From NCBI GenBank assembly GCA_964343195.1, contig CAYFIR010000098.1, positions 1 through 25,649 on the forward strand: 25,649 nucleotides of DNA, written 5' to 3'. The DNA comes from CAYVAP01 sp964343195. GTDB taxonomy: Bacteria; Bacteroidota; Bacteroidia; J057. The notes beneath the pieces are model-generated. The model did no database searches, was not told the DNA's origin, and was given only the letters and a program-made list of their open reading frames with translations. Numbering within the stretch: position 1 is the first letter of the stretch; each line of letters opens with the position of its first letter. Positions 1-8,217 of the stretch are shown here, piece by piece. Both the position numbers and the translations under genes were made by a program.

Positions 1-178
1 CCTAGCGTATCAGGCGAACCTGCGGGTCGCCTCTACAGGACCATGATCATACCCCCTGATTCACAAAATCAGTAATTTCCCGCTCTGCGGGATTTCGCTG
101 CGCTCAACGTAATTGAAAGCATTGCTGGCGAGCACTTTATACGAATTACGAATGAAAAATCACTTAATTCCATAGGCC
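1..178. other. Left-edge intergenic sequence
   Basis: No gene is seen here. The stretch lies downstream of the minus-strand regulator gene. It holds small inverted repeats: CTGATT/AATCAG at 56-61 and 67-72, and CCCGC/GCGGG at 79-83 and 87-91. Neither is followed by a convincing T-run on the minus strand, so I do not call a terminator. A short heptamer array (140-168) is listed separately. Confidence 0.6.
140..168 (-). repeat. ATTCGTN heptamer array, copy 1
   Basis: Degenerate 7-bp tandem repeats. On the plus strand the units are TACGAAT, TACGAAT, GAAAAAT and CACTTAAT (the last 8 bp), the reverse complement of ATTCGTA-type units. The string ATTACGAATGA-AAAATCAC at 145-163 is nearly identical to 10140-10158 in the ftsA spacer, 10 kb away (one difference in 19 bases), which shows that the two arrays are related. 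Confidence 0.65.
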
Positions 179-1675
179 CTAGGCCTGATCCTGAAGGTCA
201 GCAAGTTTACGACGAATGTTGAGTTGCTGGTTTTTCCGGGCCACCACAGTCGGCGGCACCTCCCGCTCCTCACATTCTACCAAAGGGCAACGCTCACAGG
301 TTTCGTTGACCTCCTTGCGGGGAATCGATTCACTATCGAGGAACTTTATCCTCTTCCGGGAGCCTGAATCAATGAAGATCCCGAGGGTCACGCTTACGTT
401 GGTACTGGCAGAGGGGGTATTGGACTTGGCTAACGAAATACAGAAATACTCCTTTCGATTGCTTATGTAGCATGAGCGCTGCGTGTCGATCAAATGAGGC
501 TCAGACATGGGAGCTCCTTCTGCTTTCAGGTCCTCTAACGTCCGAATGGCCACCCAACGACGACAATAATGCTCATTGAGGTCATTGCGATGGGGATTGT
601 GCTGTTGAGAGAGGTGCAGTTCCTTGGTAATGTGGTAATTGTCCTGGGGCATGTCCAGGAAGTCGTGAAACCGCAGAAAAAAGAAATTGTCTATGCCATA
701 GTACCTTGGCAGGACATTGCTCATTCGATGCAGGAACATCTCCGGCGAGGCCTGATACTTCTCCATGATTTTGAGAAATGCCTTTGGTTTCCAGACCTCC
801 GACGCAAAGAGTTCATTCAGGTCGCCAATCAATGCGTCCCGATTGATCAGCAGCGCTACAGCAAAGTAAGAGGCCTTGAAATTGTTGAGCACTTCTTCGA
901 AAGAATGTACCTCAAAAACCGTTGAGGTCGTGGGCCGGTCTTCCAGCCCCAGGTGGGTAAACCCTAATTCTTTGCCCAGGACAAAAGCCTGCTGGGTCCT
1001 GTTCAGGTTGCAGTTGATGTAAAGCTTTCGGGCATCTGGTACGTATACAGATCGAAACTGCTTCAGGTCCTCATCCTTATCCAGGGTGTCCTTGTCAATG
1101 GTGTAGCCGTATTTTGAGATCAAAATGTCTTCCAACACCTCCGGCTGGACTGGCAGGGTAAGGGCTGGCAGTTCACTGGCAATGAAGGCATCAATGGAGT
1201 TCTCGAGCTCTTCAAAATAGTTGTCGTGCATCTCCTGATAGGACCTCAGAGCCGCGAAGTAAAAATTCTCCTGCGACATCTCATAGTTCCGGGCAATCTT
1301 GATGATGGTACTGATGAATGCATTGATCTTGGTCGGAGCAGTCGAAATCAGTTCCAGCAAGGTACTGGGGTCCAGTCCAAAAATCTCCAAAGGAAGGCTT
1401 TCCAGGATGCCTGAATTGAGCAGGTCAGCTATGGGAGTCAGCTTTTTATTGAGTTTCAGAGAAACCAACTGGTCGTAAGAGACGCCCAACGCCTGGGCCA
1501 GGGCGATGATCTTCTCCGTCTTGGGGTACTTCTTCCCTTTTTCAATTTCATTGAGATAGGACACCGAGACACCGGCAGCCTTGGATAATTGAGCGAAGGA
1601 AAGTCCTTTTTGTAATCGGAGCTGCTTTAGCTTAAGGCCAAAGATCAACCGAATATTCTGTTTGTTTACGACCAT
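179..1675 (-). CDS. XRE-family regulator of the glyoxylate shunt (RamB/PrpR/ScfR type)
   Basis: A 498-aa transcriptional regulator. Residues about 13-68 form an XRE/Cro helix-turn-helix, with a recognition helix near residues 37-50. The middle matches the IrrE/ImmA-like (DUF955) region of the RamB/PrpR/ScfR family, but the metallopeptidase HExxH is degenerate: it reads KELGF at 235-239, so the zinc-binding histidines are missing and proteolysis is unlikely. The C-terminal part (DUF2083-like) ends with Cys460-x2-Cys463-x4-Cys468. In Mycobacterium PrpR, C-terminal cysteines are reported to hold an Fe-S cluster and the protein senses acyl-CoA; a similar role here is inference. Family members control acetate, propionate and glyoxylate-shunt genes, and this gene is divergent from aceB-aceA, which fits. 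The ATG at 1675 puts the helix-turn-helix at the N-terminus. A TAGCTTTG -7 box lies about 50 bp upstream. Confidence 0.88.
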   Translation of the reverse strand: MVVNKQNIRLIFGLKLKQLRLQKGLSFAQLSKAAGVSVSYLNEIEKGKKYPKTEKIIALAQALGVSYDQLVSLKLNKKLTPIADLLNSGILESLPLEIFGLDPSTLLELISTAPTKINAFISTIIKIARNYEMSQENFYFAALRSYQEMHDNYFEELENSIDAFIASELPALTLPVQPEVLEDILISKYGYTIDKDTLDKDEDLKQFRSVYVPDARKLYINCNLNRTQQAFVLGKELGFTHLGLEDRPTTSTVFEVHSFEEVLNNFKASYFAVALLINRDALIGDLNELFASEVWKPKAFLKIMEKYQASPEMFLHRMSNVLPRYYGIDNFFFLRFHDFLDMPQDNYHITKELHLSQQHNPHRNDLNEHYCRRWVAIRTLEDLKAEGAPMSEPHLIDTQRSCYISNRKEYFCISLAKSNTPSASTNVSVTLGIFIDSGSRKRIKFLDSESIPRKEVNETCERCPLVECEEREVPPTVVARKNQQLNIRRKLADLQDQA

Positions 1676-1725
1676 TCATCTATACTATGTAGCCAAATCG
1701 GGTGTAGCAGCGGCTTTCTTTCTAC

Positions 1726-1733
1726 CAAAGCTA
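1726..1733 (-). promoter_or_regulatory. Candidate -7 box for the regulator gene
   Basis: On the minus strand this reads TAGCTTTG, an exact match to the Bacteroidota -7 consensus TAnnTTTG. It would start transcription about 45 nt before the ATG at 1675. No TTG is seen at the usual distance upstream, so the promoter call is tentative. Confidence 0.4.
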
Positions 1734-1776
1734 CAAAAAGTCTTGCAGCTATTTGGGGGAAATCAATAATGTATCG

Positions 1777-1849
1777 CCTTTTGCGAAAGGAGTATTTTTT
1801 GTGAAAAATCATTTTTAGCGAATTTTCGCTTGTTTTTTAAATTCGCTAA
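1777..1849. promoter_or_regulatory. Palindromic GCGAA operator cluster between regulator and aceB
   Basis: Four copies of a GCGAA half-site lie in 73 bp. CCTTT-TGCG-AAAGG (1777-1790) is a 5-bp-arm inverted repeat. AGCGAA-TT-TTCGCT (1817-1830) is a 6-bp-arm inverted repeat. A perfect 11-bp inverted repeat joins TTAGCGAATTT (1815-1825) to AAATTCGCTAA (1839-1849). The last sites overlap the -33 region and spacer of the aceB promoter, where a bound protein could block or modulate transcription. RamB of Corynebacterium is reported to bind TTTGCAAA-like sites, which these resemble. That the divergent regulator binds here is inference. Confidence 0.65.
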
Positions 1850-1860
1850 TTATACATTTG
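1830..1860 (+). promoter_or_regulatory. aceB promoter, Bacteroidota type
   Basis: TTG at 1830-1832, a 20-bp spacer, then TACATTTG at 1853-1860 matching TAnnTTTG. The expected start of transcription is near 1866-1868, giving a leader of about 25 nt before the ATG at 1891. The -7 box covers the TTG codon at 1858, so that codon cannot be the start of translation if this promoter is used. Confidence 0.7.
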
Positions 1861-1890
1861 CATATATCCTCGAATAAGACCGCTCTAATT

Positions 1891-3507
1891 ATGACACCTA
1901 CTATCCTGCAGGCCTACCCCGTTATGGAAGGCCTGGAAATCAGGGGAGCGTACTCCGCTGGTTTCGCCGAAATACTCACCCCGGAAGCCCTGGCATTTGT
2001 GGTTCAGCTACAGCGAAAGTTTAATCGACGCCGGATCGAGCTTCTGGCCCACCGTGAGGACAGACAGGCTGCGATTGATGCGGGAGAAATGCCCGATTTT
2101 CTTCCCCAAACCAACTCTATCCGCCTTGGTAACTGGCAGGTAGCTCCGGTTCCGAAAGACCTACTGGATCGTCGGGTCGAGATTACTGGACCTGTTGACA
2201 GAAAGATGATCATCAACGCCCTGAATTCGGGTGCCAAAGTCTTCATGGCGGACCTGGAAGACTCCAACTCTCCGACCTGGCACAACTGCATACAGGGACA
2301 GATCAACCTGCGGGATGCCGTCAATCGCAGCATTTCCTTTCACGACGAAAAGAAGGACAAGTGCTACAAGCTCAATCCACAAACCGCCGTCCTGATGGTC
2401 CGTCCACGTGGATGGCACCTGGAAGAGAAGAACATCCTGGTGGATGGACAGCCCATCAGCGGCTCTCTGCTGGACTTTGGCTTATACTTCTTCCACAACG
2501 CCATGAACCTTAAGGTTCGCGGCACGGGACCATACTTCTACCTCCCCAAGCTGGAAAGCCACCTGGAGGCTCGTCTATGGAACGATGTGTTTGTCTTCGC
2601 CCAAAGCGAACTGGGCCTGCCGCTCGGCACCATCAAGGCGACCGTACTGGTCGAGACCATCCTGGCGTCTTTTGAGCTGGACGAAATCCTCTACGAACTG
2701 CGCGACCACTCCGCCGGACTGAACTGTGGCCGCTGGGATTATATTTTTTCCTACATCAAGAGATTCAGAAATCACCCGAGCTTCCTCGTTCCCAATCGGG
2801 CCGAGGTAGGTATGACGGTGCCTTTTATGAAGGCCTATACCGAGCTGGTGATCAAGACCTGCCATAAACGTGGCGCACATGCCATGGGGGGCATGGCCGC
2901 TCAGATTCCCATCAAAGGTGATGAGGAAGCCAATGCTCAGGCCCTGGCCAAGGTTTCTGCCGACAAGGAACGTGAAGCCAAAGCTGGCCACGATGGCACC
3001 TGGGTAGCCCACCCCGGTCTCGTAAAAGTGGCCATGGAACAGTTTGACCGCTACATGCCCAACGCAAACCAGGTTGATAAAAAGCGGGAAGATGTTCGGG
3101 TAACGGCTCAGGATCTGATCGAAGTTCCTACCGGCAACATCACTGAGGAAGGGCTAATAATCAACATCGACGTTGGCATCCAGTACATCGAGTCCTGGCT
3201 CAATGGCAACGGCTGCGTGCCCATTTACCACCTGATGGAAGATGCCGCAACCGCTGAAATATGTCGCACCCAGGTCTGGCAATGGCTGCACCACGACGGT
3301 GCCCGACTGGAAGATGGCCGGGCCATCAACCTCGAGCTGCTCAAGTCTTTGACGCCAGCAGTGCTTGCACAGATCAAGTCGACCATCGGGCAGGAACGCT
3401 ATCAGGCAGGCAAATTTGACGAAGCCGCCCAGCTATTCGAAGAACTGGTCACCCAGGATGAATTCGAAGAATTCCTGACGCTGAAGGCTTATCGGCATAT
3501 TGAATAG
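1891..3507 (+). CDS. aceB: Malate synthase A
   Basis: 538 aa from the ATG at 1891; the E. coli enzyme has 533. It condenses glyoxylate with acetyl-CoA to malate, the second step of the glyoxylate shunt, in the cytoplasm. The sequence aligns along its whole length with AceB. Recognisable blocks are VEITGPVDRKMIINAL, the KVFMADLEDS block, RPRGWHLEEK with the catalytic arginine region, GLNCGRWDYIFSYIK, CHKRGAHAMGGMAAQIP, GHDGTWVAHPGL and GNGCVPIYHLMEDAATAEI. A TTG start at 1858 would add 11 residues with no counterpart in the family and falls inside the promoter, so ATG 1891 is preferred. The gene is followed by aceA on the same strand after 242 bp, and the two are probably co-regulated by the divergent regulator. 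Confidence 0.96.
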   Translation: MTPTILQAYPVMEGLEIRGAYSAGFAEILTPEALAFVVQLQRKFNRRRIELLAHREDRQAAIDAGEMPDFLPQTNSIRLGNWQVAPVPKDLLDRRVEITGPVDRKMIINALNSGAKVFMADLEDSNSPTWHNCIQGQINLRDAVNRSISFHDEKKDKCYKLNPQTAVLMVRPRGWHLEEKNILVDGQPISGSLLDFGLYFFHNAMNLKVRGTGPYFYLPKLESHLEARLWNDVFVFAQSELGLPLGTIKATVLVETILASFELDEILYELRDHSAGLNCGRWDYIFSYIKRFRNHPSFLVPNRAEVGMTVPFMKAYTELVIKTCHKRGAHAMGGMAAQIPIKGDEEANAQALAKVSADKEREAKAGHDGTWVAHPGLVKVAMEQFDRYMPNANQVDKKREDVRVTAQDLIEVPTGNITEEGLIINIDVGIQYIESWLNGNGCVPIYHLMEDAATAEICRTQVWQWLHHDGARLEDGRAINLELLKSLTPAVLAQIKSTIGQERYQAGKFDEAAQLFEELVTQDEFEEFLTLKAYRHIE

Positions 3508-3522
3508 GTGAGGCAGGAAGAA

Positions 3523-3593
3523 GGTGTATATGGTTTATAAGGTCTATATGGGCAGGGCATGAGCCAATATTTCCTCTATTCACCCTATTCACC
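3523..3593. repeat. 9-bp tandem repeats in the aceB-aceA spacer
   Basis: Two short tandem arrays. GGTGTATAT, GGTTTATAA, GGTCTATAT occupy 3523-3549 (three degenerate 9-mers). CTATTCACC occurs twice exactly at 3576-3584 and 3585-3593, followed by the partial CTAACCC. The rest of the 242-bp spacer has no gene and no clear TAnnTTTG box. A small CAGGC/GCCTG hairpin is present near 3648. Confidence 0.6.
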
Positions 3594-3749
3594 CTAACCC
3601 TCCCACTGTCCAAACAGATACTAACTACCGGGAACTGAGTGGTCGTCAGGCAAATGGCCTGGCACCGCCTGGCCCCTCTATGACTCACACACACATTTTC
3701 AATTTCCTCCACTTTTCTCGCTTTCTATAGTACTAACAACTACCACGTG

Positions 3750-5033
<1,284 letters not shown>

Positions 5034-5042
5034 AGAAAAATA

Positions 5043-5077
5043 GTTAAAAGTTGAATGTTCAAGGTTGAAAGTTGGCC
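5043..5077 (+). repeat. GTTGAAN heptamer array after aceA
   Basis: Five in-phase 7-bp units: GTTAAAA, GTTGAAT, GTTCAAG, GTTGAAA, GTTGGCC. The array begins 9 bp after the aceA stop. The same GTT-N4 pattern recurs at the murC-ftsQ junction (12519-12553). Confidence 0.7.
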
Positions 5078-5172
5078 CATGGCCTTCAAAGCTTAGCCTT
5101 GTGTCTTTACTGAATAACCGTTCTTTTCCAGTGGGTGATGTGCATAGGCGTATGTTAATTTATTACCCAAGC

Positions 5173-5197
5173 AACCCCGGCGTAGGCCGGGGTTTTT
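5173..5197 (+). terminator. Intrinsic terminator of aceB-aceA
   Basis: Perfect stem CCCCGGC (5175-5181), loop GTAG, GCCGGGG (5186-5192), then TTTTT at 5193-5197. Flanking AA and TT extend the stem. A clean rho-independent terminator on the plus strand. Confidence 0.92.
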
Positions 5198-5388
5198 GCT
5201 TATGAGAGTCTGAGATATTCATCCAGATGCTCGGGACTTTGTTCAATTCAGGAAGGCGAGGTATTGAGAACAGGGACTTAACCCATAATTCACTTATCCA
5301 AAGTCGGAGACTTTAGAACCCGACGCATCGCCTTACAAAGGCTCGCGAGCGCCATCCTTTGGGATGGCTCTGATTTCGTGCTACCCCC
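5198..5388. other. Gap between terminator and alkylation-repair gene, with paired palindromes
   Basis: No gene is seen. Two palindromes abut: GCTCGCGAGC (5341-5350) and GCCATCC-TTTG-GGATGGC (5351-5368). They lie just past the stop of the minus-strand gene at 5389 and may end its transcript, although there is no T-run on the minus strand. Confidence 0.5.
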
Positions 5389-6054
5389 TTACCCCTGCCG
5401 ACTCACCATCTCATTGATCCAGGCTGGGGCAAAAGGCGAGGTGCAGCCTTTGGAAACGGGATAGTCGCGGTACACGCCGAGCCTTTCGCCGATCTCAAGG
5501 GCGCGCTCGCGGTGCTCGGGGTGATAAATGCCGATGTTGGCCAGGGTTATGTTCATGGTCCACTGCTCTGCGGGGTCTGCGGTAGCCAGTTGGTTTTCGA
5601 TGCGGTCCAGGAGGGCAGGGATGTCCACCAGTTCAGGTTGCTTGGAAACCCGCTGTGAGGTAAGGTCCCAGCCGGAACGGGCGGCCATGGGATTGGAACT
5701 GGTCATCCATTGCTGACGCAGTTCCTCGTTGCCGGGATGAACCTTGACCACGTAGCTGTTGAGCCAATCGGCGACACGGGAATACTGCACAGATTGCACC
5801 AAAGCGTCGAGTTCCTCGTTGCTGAGTTCCTCAGGCTTGATAATCAGCATGGCCAACATCTGGGCGTCGAAGTTTCCGGTGTCCCAGAGTTCCAGTGCCA
5901 GTTGCTGATTGGTTTTGATCTTTTTGGCGACCTTACGAATATCGCCCAGTTTGGCGCCATACTGATTATCTCCGACGCCTTGTCGGGCGTTCTGGGCTTT
6001 GGTCTTTTCGTTGCCGAGGGCGGCGAGTTGATCGAGGGTTTCCTGTAGGGTCAT
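5389..6054 (-). CDS. DNA alkylation repair protein, AlkD-like
   Basis: 221 aa from ATG 6054. The sequence has the look of the AlkD-like family of HEAT-repeat DNA glycosylases (PF08713): an N-terminal block TKAQNARQGVGDNQYGAKLGDIRKVAKKI, WDTGNFDAQMLAMLI, SRVADWLNSYVV, AARSGWDLTSQRV, and the closing YPVSKGCTSPFAPAWI block that I associate with one branch of these proteins. AlkD removes alkylated bases (3-methyladenine, 7-methylguanine); the substrate of this branch is not shown here. An upstream start at 6141 would add 29 residues that overlap the coding end of the previous gene, so 6054 is preferred. It is the last gene of a small minus-strand group and follows the broken DUF4287/DUF5655 gene by 31 bp. 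Confidence 0.82.
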   Translation of the reverse strand: MTLQETLDQLAALGNEKTKAQNARQGVGDNQYGAKLGDIRKVAKKIKTNQQLALELWDTGNFDAQMLAMLIIKPEELSNEELDALVQSVQYSRVADWLNSYVVKVHPGNEELRQQWMTSSNPMAARSGWDLTSQRVSKQPELVDIPALLDRIENQLATADPAEQWTMNITLANIGIYHPEHRERALEIGERLGVYRDYPVSKGCTSPFAPAWINEMVSRQG

Positions 6055-6085
6055 GGGGTGAGTGGGGTTTGAGGTGACAAAATGA

Positions 6086-6639
6086 TCAGCCAGCATGCTC
6101 ATAAGCCGCCTTGATCCAGTTGAGTACTTCCTCATCGACATCGTCCAGGCTGGTGAGGTTGATCCGGTGAGAGCACATGGAATTGGGCTTTTCGGCGATC
6201 AGTTTTCCTTCAGGTTCCTGCCCTTTGAGGTTGATGCCTACTTCGAATCGGGTCTTGGTAGCGGGCTTTAGGGTGGCAAACTGCTTCTTTCTTCGCAGGC
6301 TGACATAGGCCTTTTTGGGTGCGACTTCTACATCATCGCCCAGGGCCTTGATCTCCGCCATGAGATGCTCATAAATCGGGGTAAATTGCTCTTTACCCTT
6401 ATACTGGCTGACGATCAGGTCGTCTTTGTTCTCAACCGAACCGGCATCTGAAGCCTTGGCTTTGTGGGCCACCAGATTGGCAAAGCCATGGGTTAGACCA
6501 TGCTCCCCTTTCAGAAACTTGAGCATCTCCCCGTGCCTGGCCAAATTCTCTTTCTGGACGATTGCGATCCATTCTTCCAGGGTTTTACCTGTGTATTCTT
6601 ATACAGGTTGTCGATCATCGTTTGGGCGGCTTTGTCCAT
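6086..6639 (-). pseudogene. DUF4287/DUF5655-type protein, frameshifted
   Basis: The protein starts at ATG 6639 (MDKAAQTMIDNLYKNT) and continues in another frame as GKTLEEWIAIVQKENLARHG to the stop at 6086. Together they match the usual DUF4287 N-terminus (TMIDNL...TGKTLEEW) followed by a DUF5655-like part (EVAPKKAYVSLRRKKQFA, then a block with MCSHRINL). The two frames join at ACACA on the minus strand (plus 6590-6594), where one extra CA (or one missing base) breaks the frame. The first frame stops about 30 codons after the join. The downstream frame alone is open from 6544 (152 aa) and could be called as a shortened gene, but it would lack the first part of the domain. It lies 23 bp after the 89-aa gene. 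The cause may be a real mutation or a sequencing error. Function is unknown. Confidence 0.8.
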
Positions 6640-6662
6640 GATTTCAGGGGTAAAAGAATTAA

Positions 6663-6932
6663 CTAAGCTTTTCGGGTCTCCCAGTCCCTAACGACATAAG
6701 CCTCCTGCTCTATCAATTCTTCGAGAAGCGCCTCTTCAGAAATGCTGTGGGAAGCCAGGAACTGCTCTTCCTCGTAATCAAAATGGTAAAATCCCTTTCG
6801 GATGACAAACCGACCATCTTCAGCACTGTAATGCTGGAAGGAGACCCCTTCCCGCGAAGGGTCGAGGTTACGGAAGTATTGTTTGCCTGCCTGTAGGGCA
6901 TTTATGATGGTTTGGGCCTGGGTTTGGGTCAT
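6663..6932 (-). CDS. Small acidic hypothetical protein
   Basis: 89 aa, not recognised. The N-terminal half has a possible helix (QAQTIINALQAGKQYF) and a strand-rich middle (GRFVIRKGFYHFDYEEE). The C-terminal half is acidic and probably helical (ISEEALLEELIEQEAYVV). No signal peptide or membrane segment. It is the first gene of the minus-strand group with the broken DUF4287/DUF5655 gene and the AlkD-like gene, with short gaps, so co-transcription is likely. The start ATG at 6932 is the only one that gives a sensible N-terminus. Confidence 0.6.
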   Translation of the reverse strand: MTQTQAQTIINALQAGKQYFRNLDPSREGVSFQHYSAEDGRFVIRKGFYHFDYEEEQFLASHSISEEALLEELIEQEAYVVRDWETRKA

Positions 6933-7298
6933 AGGGCAAAAAATTTCAGTTAGCCCCCTCCTTCAGCTACACTCTAAACCGGGCCAACCTGATCCTTCGT
7001 TACAAAATATAAAATTCTGCAAAAAATCTGGAGATGCATGTGGCTAACTGGCATTACCCACCTTTCCGGTGATCCTTAAAAACAGGAAGTACGGAAACAG
7101 AAAGACTCCGAAAGCAAGACTGTACCAACTGCTTGCCAAATGTCATCCTCGCTTCAAGAAGAGGATTCATAGGGTATTTAAGCTGCCCAGGACTCTCCGC
7201 TATTTCAACTGTGCCTGTACCAGGACAATATAGCTCAGCTACGTTAGGGAAAGAGTGCTATCTTGAGGGCTGTATTCACACATCAAGAGAAAGCTTTA
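6933..7298. other. Divergent intergenic region
   Basis: 366 bp between the minus-strand group and the lipoprotein gene. No gene is seen. It should hold promoters for both sides, but no exact TAnnTTTG with a spaced TTG is found. Small inverted repeats occur: ATCCTC/GAGGAT at 7145-7150 and 7161-7166, and CCTG/CAGG near 7212-7222. Confidence 0.5.
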
Positions 7299-7730
7299 AT
7301 GAAAAAACTCAATCTCAACGTATTCTTCGTAGCACTGCTGGCAATAGCTGCCCTTAGTTCCTGTATGAACCTGGAAAAAATCCTTCCAAAAAATACTGGA
7401 ACATGGGAAGTTGTCACCGACAGGACCGCCACATATGAGGATGAAACGCTTGTATCAGACTCCACCACGACCTATTCAGGGGAGGTTACCTATCAGTTCA
7501 ATGAGGATGGGAGTGGCGTCTTTACGGAGGATGGTCAAACCACTAACTTCACCTGGAGCCACAATGAGGAGGCAGAACAGCTCACGATTACTGAAGACGG
7601 CCTGGCTATTGTGCTAGATGTGCTGTCCTACACCCGTGACACCATGACCCTGTTTTACACCTTCGATTTTGATTTCTTCGGAGTAGTGTTCAAAACAGAG
7701 ACAACCCTCAACCTGAAAAGGGTTGAGTAG
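7299..7730 (+). CDS. Small lipoprotein, lipocalin-like
   Basis: 143 aa from ATG 7299, which follows the purine-rich AGAGAAAG. The first 21 residues are a lipoprotein signal peptide (MKKLNL, then a hydrophobic stretch) ending in the lipobox LSSC with Cys22 as the lipid-bearing residue. The mature part begins with a short linker, then GTWEVVTDRTATY and alternating strand-like segments with threonine and acidic residues, ending in TTLNLKRVE. This pattern of a GxW start and repeated beta strands fits the lipocalin-like small lipoproteins common in Bacteroidota, but the assignment is weak. A TTG at 7263 would place extra residues before the signal peptide and is rejected. A terminator follows 25 bp after the stop. 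Confidence 0.8.
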   Translation: MKKLNLNVFFVALLAIAALSSCMNLEKILPKNTGTWEVVTDRTATYEDETLVSDSTTTYSGEVTYQFNEDGSGVFTEDGQTTNFTWSHNEEAEQLTITEDGLAIVLDVLSYTRDTMTLFYTFDFDFFGVVFKTETTLNLKRVE

Positions 7731-7754
7731 CCTGGTAAGCACCTACTGATATGG

Positions 7755-7788
7755 AATGAGGCTCTTGGAGAAAAGGGCCTCATTTTTT
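7755..7788 (+). terminator. Intrinsic terminator of the lipoprotein gene
   Basis: Perfect 8-bp stem AATGAGGC (7755-7762) with GCCTCATT (7777-7784), 14-nt loop, then a T-run to 7788. Confidence 0.88.
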
Positions 7789-8217
7789 AGGACCAAAGCA
7801 AAAACTGACCTCCTGTCCATTCTATGTCCAATTCTCTCCAAGATTCTGAGAAGAAGGCTACCTCATGCAACACAAAAACCCCCTGCCGATTTCCTCATTG
7901 AGGTTCCGTACAGGAGGCTCCGAAAGTATTTGAACGAAGAACGTACTTCGACCGGGTCTCTACCAGAGCCAGAATACCAGGATGAGACCTATTGAATAGT
8001 CGAAACTTTTTGGTGGGATGTAAGAAGCCAGAGGCAAGACAGGATTTGGGGAATTCCTCAGGCTTACAAAAGAAAACGATTCGCTCTCCAATCCTTATCT
8101 CATGATCACACTTCTCAATATCCCAACGTCTATAAAAAGACACACCTTGCCCGGCAGGCATCTGTCAAGATCCTGAAACAGGGGCTGGAACCTATCCAGC
8201 CAGGTAAAGTGCTACCT
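7789..8217. other. Gap without a recognisable gene, downstream of ftsZ
   Basis: About 430 bp. Open frames of 79 and 88 codons cross it but show no family resemblance and no plausible start context, so it is left unannotated. Near the ftsZ end are the hairpins CCTG-AAA-CAGG (8172-8182) and GGCTGG/CCAGCC (8183-8188 and 8196-8201). Read on the minus strand they come right after the ftsZ stop and may help end the dcw transcript, but they lack a T-run. Confidence 0.5.

Noticed and set aside
1858..1890. TTG start for aceB adding 11 residues
   Set aside because: The TTG is part of the -7 box TACATTTG and the added residues have no match in malate synthases; ATG 1891 fits.
6055..6141. Longer start for the AlkD-like gene
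   Set aside because: It would overlap the end of the DUF4287/DUF5655 gene by 56 bp and has no family support.
7756..8161. Open frames of 79 aa (plus) and 88 aa (minus) between the lipoprotein gene and ftsZ
   Set aside because: No family resemblance; the plus frame starts inside the terminator hairpin; composition is irregular.
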